A stretch of DNA of 64,000 nt from Anthoceros angustus (taxonomy: Eukaryota > Streptophyta > Anthocerotopsida > Anthocerotales > Anthocerotaceae): assembly GCA_010909165.1 (NCBI GenBank), contig MU008158.1:3311478-3375477 (forward strand), in the 5' to 3' direction. The notes beneath the pieces are model-generated. The model made no database searches and had not been told where the DNA came from. It worked only from the letters and a program-made list of their open reading frames with translations. The position numbers and the translations under genes are program-made. Position 1 is the first letter of the stretch. Each line of letters starts with the position of its first letter. This document shows positions 12,249-22,700 of this stretch, piece by piece.

Positions 12249-12900
12249 TTATTTCCTCGTTTTCGATGGGCGTCGGTATGGTTGGATCTTGATGGGTTTA
12301 TGACTGGCGGGAGCTCTATGGCATGGTCGACGGCGTCTAGGGGAGTTCTGGTTCGGTGAACACATCACGGAACTCTGTGATGACTTCATGGTGGGTGGTA
12401 GGAGTTCCTCATGAGCCTTGGCTTCACTGGACTCGGGGTTCCTTCTAGGGGTAAGACTTTTTCGACAGCTCGTACATGAACTCGCAGGCGGTGGCTCTTG
12501 GCAGAGATCACTTGTCGGGGTATCTTGTTCACCTTGCATGGTGTATGTCTTATCCCCCTTTGTAAGACTCACTACGTTAGACAACCAGTCTATGTCTAAT
12601 GTGTGGGTATGCTTGGCCAGCCAGGGCTTACCAATGATGATGTCATGACACAAGGACGGCATTACAGTCAGCTTGAAGATTTTTTGAAGATTTCAAAACC
12701 ACCTAGGAAGGTGATTAGTGCATCAGTCCACTCTTCCTTCTTTGGTTTCATTCATGCAGTCACTCTGTGGACACATGTCGAGAGGTACGGATCTGAGCCA
12801 ACCTTTTCGACGGATCTAGACACATAATGATGGCACGAGTCTAGCGGCGTGGCTCGGGCGCCTTCTAGACCAACCTCTAGTTTGATGGGCACATGGTGGG
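12249..12900 (-). pseudogene. Retroviral-type aspartic protease region (degenerate)
   Basis: The frame VPIKLEVGLEGARATPL at about 12895 is followed by a damaged Asp-Ser site where the DSG triad would lie. About 200 bp on, IIIGKPWLAKH (about 12640) resembles the conserved ILG-x-x-W region of the Ty3 protease C-terminal half. No intact catalytic triad can be read. Confidence 0.55.
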
Positions 12901-14222
12901 TAACCCTCTTGGAGATTTGACTTCCACGAGATCGCTGCGGCTATGACATGGAGTCTTGACCTCGGTTGTGTTGATGGCATGTCCGCTCTTGGGAGGGTTT
13001 GGGTTTGTTCGTGGTCTTCCGGTTTCTCTCAACCGATTGATGAAGTCCTTGCGGAAAGGCGTTCTTTGAACCATGGTCTTGTGCCATGCAAGTGAAACAT
13101 TCCTCTTCTCACTTGTATTCCTTCTTCTCCTCCTCGTCGATTTTGAAAGTTGGTTTCTTGTCGTAGCGTTAATCTTGTTCCACTTAGGCTTGGAGGGACC
13201 TGCGGAAGAGAAGTGTTTGTACTTGTTCGTACCGTAATTGATGGCTGCTCGCATTGCTTCGACCAAAGTTGCTGGGTTCGTTTGGTTCACATCCGCTCTC
13301 ATTTCGAATTTCTGTCCGTCGATGAATTTCTCGATCTTTTGCTCCTCATCCAGCCTGGGCATGTCAAGTGTGAGTTGGAGAAACTTATAACAGTACTCTT
13401 GTACACTACCTTGTTGGAATATCTTTCGGAATTGTTGATACAAATCTCTGCGATGATTCACTGGTAGGAACTGTTCCAAGAAGAGCTGTTTGAGGACAGG
13501 CCAGGAGTACACGGGTGGTTCCATGCCAAGGTCCACATGTTTTTCTCTCTGGCGCCACCAACGGTAGGCATATCCTTCAAGCGACATCACGCAGAACTGG
13601 ATCTTCTGCAAATCGTCTTTGTGGGAGGCTGCAAGGTACTTGTCGAGTTTGTCCAACCAGTCATGCACACTTTGAGCATCTTTGGCACTTCCGTCGAACG
13701 TTGTGGTCTTGATTTTTTGGTGTAACTCCTTGTCGAGCTGGGGCTTCGGTTTGAACGGGTATTCTTCTCCCACTTGAGCTTCTCCACTCGGCGACCTCGT
13801 TGGCGCTCCCAATGCTCATATCTCATCATCTGCAGACGCCTCACCATTGCTTTGATGTCTTTGTTCTCTTCCTCGCTTGAGTTGGAGTTCTGATGAGTTT
13901 CTTCCTCGGCTCCCCATCCTCTGGGTGGGATTCCTTCTCGACACAAGTGCGGTGGTGTATCTCGTCCTTCTTCCCTTCCGTGTCGGGCGGGTTGCTCTGG
14001 TCTTCCATCCACGGTGTGGAGAGGTGTGTTCCGGTTGGCGCTCACAGGGGCCGGCAGTGCAGTCACCTCGGCGTCAGGGTGGGGTGGTGGCGCTGGGGTG
14101 TTGGTTGCTCCAGTGGAGCACACCCTCCAGTTGCCTCTCCAATCGGGCTTGGCCTCCCCACGGACTTCGATCCGATCGACAGCCCGCTCTACCTTAGCCA
14201 GCTGTTGGTCTTGTCGGGACAA
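12877..14222 (-). pseudogene. Gag (frameshifted)
   Basis: Structural protein of the retrotransposon particle. The N-terminal frame (14222-13790) is polar with a charged ERQRGRRVEKLKWEK helix. After a shift near 13790 the core frame (13812-12877) has FDGSAKDAQSVHDWLDKLDKY, GYAYRWWRQR and LEQFLPVNHRRDLYQQFR, the standard gypsy retrotransposon Gag domain. A zinc-knuckle-like Cys segment at about 13090 lies in yet another frame. Confidence 0.88.
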
Positions 14223-14855
14223 GGATGAGTGCTATTCGTCGCAGGTGTGTTCGACACTGGCTGTCCTTTCCTCCATCCTTCGCAAGGTGTCTGTCCGATT
14301 CGCTTCACTCCCGGTTGGCTCATAGGCGTATTGTGCGGGGAGGGTGGCGTGATTCATTGAGTCTTGTGCTTCCTCGGCGTCACGTCGCTTCTCAGGCGTG
14401 TGAGAATTCTGGGCGTCCGGTTCGGTCCGACCTCCGCAACCGATTCTCGACCTCCTCTCGGGCCGGAGGCGGCAGTGTGTTCCGGTTGGCGCTCACAGGG
14501 GCCGGCAGTGCAGTCTGGTCCCGGTGGTGGCACGCGGGGGAGATGGCCTCCTAAGGAATCACGGAGGTGTTGTTGTGCGCGGCGGCGCACCCTCTTCCCA
14601 ATTCCTTCGAATGGGTCTTCTTCCTCACTTGCGCTGGAGATTGCTGGTCCTTCTGCCGGGGTCAAGGCGCGATTGTCCATGCTGCCTTTCCAGGAGAGAT
14701 TTCCAAGACTTCTCCTAGTTTCTGCCCTCCTCCCGGTTGGTCCGTTCTCTGTCGCTGGTGATGGTTGCTGTGAAGCTGCTACCACCTCTAGGCGCTCCCG
14801 AACTCGGCCTCTCGATCCTGGCTGCCGGCCTTGATCCTCGATCTAAGGGTGGCTA
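14223..14855 (-). other. Chromovirus 5' leader or N-terminal Gag extension
   Basis: Between the primer binding site and Gag. It is GC-rich and contains two related segments (CACACTGCCGGCCCCTGTG-type, near 14030-14060 and 14475-14515), showing a small internal duplication. Long frames here lack recognisable motifs. Confidence 0.5.
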
Positions 14856-14869
14856 GCTCTCTGATACCA
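14856..14869 (-). promoter_or_regulatory. Primer binding site (initiator tRNA-Met)
   Basis: The minus-strand sequence TGGTATCAGAGAGC lies four bases inside the 5' LTR. TGGTATCAGAGC is the classical complement of the 3' end of plant initiator tRNA-Met. This fixes the element's orientation. Confidence 0.9.
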
Positions 14870-14873
14870 AAGA

Positions 14874-15202
14874 TGTTACGGGGCAACTCTGAGTTCCAGC
14901 TTCAGGAAAATGGACGTTTTCTTCATGTTCAGATTCGCTATAAATACATGTGTGCAGGCAATGCCAAGAAGGTGAGCACCGCCTAACTACCCTACTTCTT
15001 GGGATTCTCTGGTATAGGTTTTAGTTATCCGGATATCCTATATAGTGGCATTTATCTATTTAATTAGTATACATTTAATTATTTCGTATCGGTGGGTATT
15101 TGCTAAAATCATGAGTATTTCGTAGGGTTCCTGCTACCTGTTTCGTGGTAGCTTCGGTTCCTCGGCGGATGACTTGAGTGGCCGGCTCGTCATCACGTTT
15201 CA
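14874..15202 (-). repeat. 5' LTR of the chromovirus
   Basis: 329 bp, the partner of 8106-8426, starting TGTTACGG and ending GTTTCA on the plus strand, and followed by the CAAGT duplication. It has a few small insertions relative to the other LTR (for example near 15115-15145). Confidence 0.92.
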
Positions 15203-16090
15203 CAAGTGCTAGCTTCCCGGCGGTGGAGGACCTCGCCAATTCATTCCACATAGAGACTTGTACAACTCTTAGCGCTCTCAACCTCACGACGCAACACTAG
15301 GCTCCAAGTAGCCGCTGTCCATTGACGATTCGCAGGCCACCTCCTCGAGGTGCTGCTCTTTATTGATAGAATACACTCTTGAGTTTGGCTATCTACGCTC
15401 AACTGGCTACTGCCCTTGACTCCACGACAAGCTTACTAGTTAAGCTCTTCACATCTCTCTCCCTGGCTTGCAGCGCACACTTACCTGCTCTCTCAAATGA
15501 GTGTCCTCAAAGCCCTTGCTCTAGCCCTTATATATCCCACAACTTGACCTCAACTAGGCAAGCTTACTAGTTAAGCTCTTCACAGCTCTCTCCCAACACA
15601 AGGCTTGCAGCGCACACTTACCTGCTCTCTCAAATGAGTGTCCTCAAAGCCCTTGCTCTAGCCCTCATATATATCTAGCAGCCTGACCTCAACTAGGCAG
15701 CTGTTAACTTAACTGATCGCTAAGAGTCTTCTCTAGCTAGCTCTTCAGTAGTGGCTGTAGCAATTCCTCTCTAATAGGAGATTGCATGATGCATGCAACA
15801 TATGCATTTTCTTAACAGGGCAGCTACTAATTAGTTTTTTACTTCTTTTGATTTTTCACCTTTCTATCTTATTTCATAATACCGTTACTATTTATTACGA
15901 GGACATTTTTTTACTTCTCTTAATTTTTTACTTTTTTACTTTATTTTACCAATGCCGTTACTACTTATTGTATGAGAACGTCAACAAAAAAAACCAGCAC
16001 ACTCGAAGGAAAAAAACCTAGCTGGCAGAGCTCTTAAGAGTAGTAATGGTTTAAACCTTACTAACCTCCGACCTTGAAGCTGTTGGAGGC
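15203..16090. repeat. Intergenic region with a 132-bp tandem duplication
   Basis: 15428-15550 and 15560-15690 repeat a segment beginning AAGCTTACTAGTTAAGCTCT and ending CTTGCTCTAGCCCT. A second, weaker duplication of about 75 bp (ACCGTTACTATTTATTACGAG against GCCGTTACTACTTATTGTATG) lies at 15870-15985. No supported gene. Confidence 0.75.
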
Positions 16091-17738
16091 ATGGGGAAGA
16101 AGCGGAAGCACGTTACTGCGGCGGTGGATTCGGACAACGCTACGGGAACCGAAGCGGCTGCGGAGCCTCAGCCAAAGCGCACGCTGTTGGGACCCCTCAA
16201 GGACTCCGACGGCCATCTTTCTAATGGGGATCATCATGAAGAGAGTGGTGACAGGCCGGTGGTGTACAGGAACAAGGAAAAATTGCTTGTTCTTTGCTCC
16301 CGCCGCATTAGTTTCGGGTTCGTGGCCTTGTGTGCGCCCCTGTGTATTCTGCTTGCCCAGCACCTCCCTATGTTTTTCTCCCAGCTGAGAGCTGACGACC
16401 TAATTTGGACAGGTATCGGCATTTGATGATGGACATGGCCGCCCTCCTACCGCATAGCAAGAGGGACGTGAAGGTTGCGCTTAAGGGCAACAAAGCTGAG
16501 ACACTGAATGAGCTGGCGGATTTGAAGGGTTGTTCGAGTTGCATCTTTTTCGAGGTTTGTACGTTCTCCACTGTGGTTGTTGGCAAGTACTGAGAGGAGG
16601 ATGGGGCTCTGTGTTTTGTTGCCATGCCAGCTATTTGGTGGTGACCGTAACACGATGCTGCCTTCTGGGTTCAGTGCAGGAAGAAGAAGGACCTCTACAT
16701 GTGGCTCGCCAAGTCGCCCTCTGGACCTTCAGCCAAGTTTCTTGTGAACGCAGGTGAAAAGCAGTGTGCACTTTGTTTTTCTTCAGCTTGCAGGTGATGT
16801 CCTGTTGGAAGTAGGTGACTTTGTTTCATTTCTGCGTTTGATTTCGAGGCTACGTGTGATGTGCAGTTCATACGATGGAAGAGCTTAAGCTGACCGGTAA
16901 TCATTTGAAAGGCTCTCGGCCTCTTCTTTCCTTCTCATCGACATTTGATTCCCTGCCCCATCTTCAGCTCTTGAAGGAGCTATTTATGCAGGTATTAGTG
17001 GTCAGAGATGGTGGACTGCGCTGCAAGCAGTTGATTTCATTTTGCTCATGTTTTTGGTACTGGGGTGAAGGTTTATTGCACACCGAAGGATCACCGAAAG
17101 TCGAAGCCATTTTTTGACCACATTCTCTCATTTTCAATATTGGACAACCGGATATGGTTCAGAAACTATCAGGTAGGCCAGTGTACATGTGTTTCCAGGT
17201 ATTGCTTGTTGGGATGAGTCAATTGCTCGCTGGTCTTTCCCCTGTGGACTCACTGTTGAGCCTTTTGCAGATATCTGTCCCTCATCACGGATCTGGGAAT
17301 GCTGATAAGTCCTCGTTGGAGAAGATGACGCTTATAGAGGTGCGATACGCAGTGCTTTTTCCCAGAAAGCTGTGACCTTGTCACCGTTGGGCTGCTCACC
17401 CAAATTCTCGGTCTGGCTGTTTGCAGGTGGGACCAAGGTTCACCTTAGATCTGATAAAGATCTTTGGTGGAAGCTTTAGTGGACAGACACTGTATGAGAA
17501 CCCTTTTTACGTCTCTCCGAACAAGGTCTGCCAGTTGTTTTGTGGCTCCATGTTCGTTCCTTACCACGCTATTCTTGTCTTGTGACAAATGGGTTGGGTC
17601 TTGCAGGTTCGATCAGAAGCAAAGCGTGCGAAGGCTGGAAAGTACACTAAAAAGGTCAAGGCCAAGCAAAGAAGAAAGCAACACGTAGTGAACAACCAAC
17701 TGGAATCAGACGAATTGGACGGCATGTGGGATGAGTAA
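16091..17738 (+). CDS. BRX1: Ribosome biogenesis protein BRX1 (Brix domain)
   Basis: Nucleolar factor for 60S ribosomal subunit assembly. Eight exons join in frame to 324 codons: 16091-16317, 16413-16554, 16675-16753, 16867-16991, 17071-17172, 17271-17339, 17427-17525, 17607-17738. The protein starts with a basic MGKKRKHV nuclear-targeting stretch. It then shows the Brix hallmarks CSRRISF, YRHLMMDM, LNELADLKGCSSCIFFE, SGPSAKFLVNAVHTMEELK, LTGNHLKGSRPLLSF and VGPRFTLDLIKIFGGSFSG, and ends in a Lys/Arg tail and acidic SDELDGMWDE. Length matches the family. The residue at the first splice junction reads Gly, and that donor is GTTCGT, an atypical context. Intron lengths are 79-120 bp. Confidence 0.95.
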
Positions 17739-19732
17739 GTGGATTTTGGGTAGCCTACAAGCTGCGAGACTCGTGGTACAGGTTGGGCACACTTGGTCTG
17801 CTGGGGTTCGTTCCGTGGGCTGATCCATTCGTGCCTCCTACCGTAGATCTGTTTTCTGTTTCCATGAGAGTGCTGTGCACAGTTTTGTCGGGAAACACGT
17901 AGATTGATATTCTCCAATAACAAAATCAATTTCATTCCACACAACGTGTAGTGCACGCTCTTGCATCGGTTTTGTGGTTCCCGCTAACCTAAGTGCAAAG
18001 ACTGCTTACGGAAGGATGATTTCCGGCAGCATGCTGGAGCACAGGCCAGGGCAGCAGGGCAGCAGGGCAGCAGGGCTGCTGAATGCTGTGCCAGGGATGG
18101 AGGGTGAGCAGTGGCCTGGTAGTCACGACTCACAGCATGTGCCAAAGTGAGGCTCCCCTTGTCAGGCTCAGTGCACGCCGCTGCCAAGAGCCTCCCTTTG
18201 TCAGGGCCACTGCATGCCATTGCAAAGGAGGTGGTACAGATGTGGCGATGGGACTGGATCTTGAGCTGAGCTTCACACGCGGTCGGGATCTTCCAGCTAC
18301 TAGAAGAAACGGGGCTTGTGAAATCCTGGAAGGCTACTTTTGGCGGCAGCCACAGGTGCAGTCAGGAAACCGAAGCTGGGACAACTGAGAGGAAATGTAT
18401 GCAGGTTCAACCGAGGCGTTGACAGTGGAGGGGACGTCTACTGCGCCGACTGGTGCGGACGGCGTCAAAAGTTAACCCACACAAAAGTGTTTGCCAGACG
18501 ACTACCTAGTCTACAGCCGTTTGAGAGTGTCCAAAATTGTTGCATCCATTTCAATTTCCGCAGCACGTTCCTTCCAGTGACTTGGATCACGAGTCACGAC
18601 TCACATATTCGTTCTCCCACCCCCTGTTGCTCTGGTAGGCCACGGCTGTCGTGGAGCGGGAGAACGACAAAGCCGGAAGCATTCCACGGTTTCACACCTA
18701 AGTCGACAAAACCTGCACTGTTGTTGCCCTTATGCCGTTCGTGCAAGCCCGTATCGACAAGGGAGGAATGTGTCGGCAGCTCTGCACTGCAGTAGAGTGG
18801 ACTCCAGTCAACCAGGCATGTATGTAACTGGTAATCTGCCTCCCTGGTCTCCCGCGACTCTTGTCCCAACTAATATTCGCCACTTGCCCGAGTTCAGCTT
18901 TGACTGGTGCAACACCAATGGAGATCGGAGCTAGCATGTCTTTTCACTAAAAACGATGTGAGAAAATGGAAAATCACAACAATGGATAAGCGGTTGGACG
19001 GAAGTGACGTAAGAAACCGGCTCGCGGAAGGATTTGTGGTGTCACACTGTCACTGTGTGGACTTTTGACATGCCTGGTGCGAAGACCAGGGTTGGAGCTT
19101 TGGTTTGTGGTGCGATGATAGCCACTAGGGCAGACTCGTGCAGAGCGCAGGCTGTAGACGACTGGTGATGCGGCTGCAGAGAATGGCGAGCAAGGATGCA
19201 GAGAAGCAGAAGCAGAAGCAGAAGCAGAAGCAGAAGCAGCAGTTGAGATATTTTGATGCCCGCATAGAGGAATCTCGAGACAAAAGCGGAGCTTGACGAA
19301 GTTGAAGACGAGCTTTGGGGAGTTGTAAGACGATTAGTGGGCGAGGGTATAGGTACTAGGTCCAGCAATCGGCGGGGCTTGCCAAGGGTGGGTCCGCGCC
19401 GTGCCGAAAACGGGCGTGGCCAGCCTAACAGCTAACAGCTAACGGCGTCGAGCGCGGGGTGGGCAGTCCGACTCCGGACTCCTGCCGCGCACCCTCTTCC
19501 TTTAGCCCGTCCAGAGGAGAGCTCACATGTGGTGATCGCTCCAAGCGGAGGCAGCAGTCGCAGGTGAGAGAGAGATATCCATGCCGGGAGATATATCCAT
19601 GCTCCGCCGTGAGCGGCTGCTCGCAGCTTGCTGTTGCTCTTGCCTGACGAGAGCCTAGAGATGCTGCAACAGCAAATGCAATTGCAATTGCAAATGCAAA
19701 TGCAAATGCAAATGCGGCCGCAGCAGCGAGCG
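17739..19732. other. Intergenic region between BRX1 and the receptor kinase
   Basis: Contains a GCAGGGCA tandem run at 18043-18075, inverted TCAGGCTC/TCAGGGCC segments near 18160-18205, and an AGAAGC hexanucleotide microsatellite at 19201-19240 that creates a poly-Leu frame on the minus strand. The last few hundred bases should hold the receptor kinase promoter and 5' UTR. No convincing gene. Confidence 0.6.
19671..19715 (+). repeat. CAAATG/CAATTG hexamer run
   Basis: Perfect and near-perfect hexamers encode alternating Met/Leu and Gln just upstream of the signal peptide. This makes the upstream ATGs poor start candidates. Confidence 0.7.
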
Positions 19733-22700
19733 ATGGCGCCGCAGCTGCTGCTGCTGCTGCTGCTCATGGCCATGGCGGGCCTGCACGCGGCGGAGGGAGC
19801 CTCCCCGGCGGAGCTAACTGCGCTGCGGGCGGTGCAGGCGGCGCTCAAGGATCCCCAAGGGAAGATGCGCTCCTGGGTGGGCAACGATCCCTGCGCGTCG
19901 TGGGCCGGGGTGGTTTGCAGCAGCAGCAGCAGCAACGGCACCAACGGCACCACCAGCGTGGCGGCGGTGGTGGGCTTGGACCTGAGTCAGGGAGGGCTGT
20001 CGGGCACCATCTCCCCCGCCATCGGGGCCTTGTCCGGGCTGCAGAGCCTCAACCTCTCCTACAACCTGCTCACGGGGCCCTTCCCGTCCTCCATGGCCAG
20101 CCTCACGTCCCTCCAGGCGCTGGACGTGAGCTTCAACCGGGACGCCAAGAACACGCCGGGGACGGGCCTCACCGGCTCCATCGCGCCCGTGGTCGGCATC
20201 CTGTCTCTCCAGATCCTGCTGCTTAACACCAACAGCTTCAACGGCACACTCCCCGCCTCCCTCGGCAACCTCCGGGAGCTCCAATGGCTGTACCTGGACA
20301 GCAACCAGATGACGGGGACTCTGCCCCCGCAGCTGGGGAGCCTCCCTGCCCTCACCGACCTGTCCGTGTCCGACAACCGGATGACGGGCGGCATTCCGAG
20401 GCAGCTGGGGACTGGGGTGGCTCCGCTCTACTGGCTGGGGCTGGCGCTCAACGATTTCTCGGGGCAGATACCCCAGGAGCTAGGGAACAAGACGGGGCTC
20501 AGCTTCCTGGACCTGCAGGGGAACAGGCTTTCCGGGCCGCTGCCGAGCTCGCTCGGCCAGCTCGCTGCGCTGCAGAATCTCTATGTGCAGGACAACCAGC
20601 TCACGGGCCCGCTGCCCCCGCAGCTGGGCGGGTGCAGCCAGCTGCTGGTATTCATGGGCTTCGGGAACAGGTTCACGGGAAGCATTCCCTCGCAGCTGGC
20701 CAACCTCACCCAGCTCAATACCCTCTGGCTGTCCCACAACAACCTCACCGGCCCCATCCCGCCTGCGCTGCTCAACATCTCCTCCCTCACCATCGTCAAC
20801 CTCGACTCCAACAGGCTCACGGGGCGGCTGCCCACGGCGGTGGGATCGCTGCCCAACCTGCAGGATCTCACGCTCTTCGACAACCAGCTCACGGGTGGCC
20901 TGCCGGCAACCTTCCGCTCCCCCGTGCTCAGCATCCTCGACGTTCACGGGAACCCGGAGCTGGGGGCAGCATCCCAGCCGGGCTGTGCAAGGGAACGCGC
21001 TCACAGTGCTGGCGCTCTCCAACACCAGGGTCGGCGGGCCATCCCGCCCGACCTGGCCGCCTGCAAGTCGCTGCAGAGGTTGCGGGTCAGGAACGGATCC
21101 CTCACTGGAGGGGTCCCCAGCTTCTGGCTCCACCCCGCAGCCGGATTTGAATTACGTGGAGCTCGGCGGCAACAATCTCGGAGGCGGGATCCCTGCCAGC
21201 TTCAGGAGCTGCCCCAGGCTGGGGACATTGAAGCTGGATGGAAACCAGATGACCGGGACGCCAAGAACACGCCGGGGACAGGCCTCACCGGCTCCATCGC
21301 GCCCGTGGTCGGCATCCTGTCTCCAGATCCTGCTGCTTAACACCAACAGCTTCAACGGCACACTCCCGCCTCCCTCAGCAACCTCCAGGAGCTCCAATGG
21401 CTGTACCTGGACAGCAGATGACAGGGACTCTGCCCCCAGCTGGGGAGCCTCCTGCCCTCACCGACCTGTCCGTGTCCGACAACCGGATGACGGGCGGCAT
21501 TCCGAGGCAGCTGGGGACTGGGGTGGCTCCGCTCTACTGGCTGGGGCTGGCGCTCAACGATTTCTCGGGGCAGATACCCCAGGAGCTAGGGAACAAGACG
21601 GGGCTCAGCTTCCTGGACCTGCAGGGGAACAGGCTTTCCGGGCGCTGCCGAGCTCGCTCAGCCAGCTCGCTGCGCTGCAGAATCTCTATGTGCAGGACAA
21701 CCAGCTCACGGGCCCGCTGCCCCGCAGCTGGGCAGGTGCAGCCAGCTGCTGGTATTCATGGGCTTCGGGAACAGGTTCACGGGAAGCATTCCTCGCAGCT
21801 GGCCAACCTCACCCAGCTCAATACCCTCTGGCTGTCCCACAACAACCTCACCGGCCCCATCCCGCCTGCGCTGCTCAACATCTCCTCCTCACCATCGTCA
21901 ACCTCGACTCAACAGGCTCACGGGCGGCTGCCCACGGCGGTGGATCGCTGCCCAACCTGCAGGATCTCACGCTCTTCGACAACCAGCTCACGGGTGGCCT
22001 GCCGGCAACCTTCCGCTCCCCGTGCTCCAGCATCCTCGACGTTCACGGGAACCCGGAGCTGGGGGCAGCATCCCAGCCGGGCTGTGCAAGGGAACGCGCT
22101 CACAGTGCTGGCGCTCTCCAACACCGGGGTCGGCGGGCCATCCCGCCCGACCTGGCCGCCTGCAAGTCGCTGCAGAGGTTGCGGGTCGGGAACGGATCCC
22201 TCACTGGAGGGGTCCCCAGCTTCTGGCTCCACCCCGCAGCCGGATTTGAATTACGTGGAGCTCGGCGGCAACAATCTCGGAGGCGGGATCCCTGCCAGCT
22301 TCAGGAGCTGCCCCAGGCTGGGGACATTGAAGCTGGATGGAAACCAGATGACCGGGACGCCAAGAACACGCCGGGGACAGGCCTCACCGGCTCCATCGCG
22401 CCCGTGGTCGGCATCCTGTCTCCAGATCCTGCTGCTTAACACCAACAGCTTCAACGGCACACTCCCCGCCTCCCTCAGCAACCTCCAGGAGCTCCAATGG
22501 CTGTACCTGGACAGCAGATGACAGGGACTCTGCCCCCAGCTGGGGAGCCTCCTGCCCTCACCGACCTGTCCGTGTCCGACAACCGGATGACGGGCGGCAT
22601 TCCGAGGCAGCTGGGGACTGGGGTGGCTCCGCTCTACTGGCTGGGGCTGGCGCTCAACGATTTCTCGGGGCAGATACCCCAGGAGCTAGGGAACAAGACG

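Larger units (their letters stand above)
8101..15207 (-). mobile_element. Ty3/gypsy chromovirus LTR retrotransposon with CAAGT target duplication
   Basis: The element spans 8106-15202 (about 7.1 kb) and is read on the minus strand. Both LTRs begin TGTTACGGGGC and end CGTTTCA on the plus strand, and both outer flanks are CAAGT (8101-8105 and 15203-15207), a 5-bp target site duplication. A tRNA-iMet primer binding site adjoins the right LTR and a purine tract adjoins the left LTR. Gag, protease, reverse transcriptase, RNase H, integrase and a C-terminal chromodomain occur in that order, which is typical of chromoviruses. All reading frames carry frameshifts, so the copy is not autonomous as it stands. 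An internal 1.2 kb tandem duplication affects the integrase 3' end. Confidence 0.95.

Noticed and set aside
13587-14785. Basic proline-rich ORFs on both strands near the chromovirus 5' end
   Set aside because: They overlap Gag and leader sequence; apart from Gag, no domain is visible.
19042-19368. Minus frame with a poly-Leu helix resembling a membrane protein
   Set aside because: The Leu run is produced by the AGAAGC microsatellite at 19201-19240; nothing else supports a gene.
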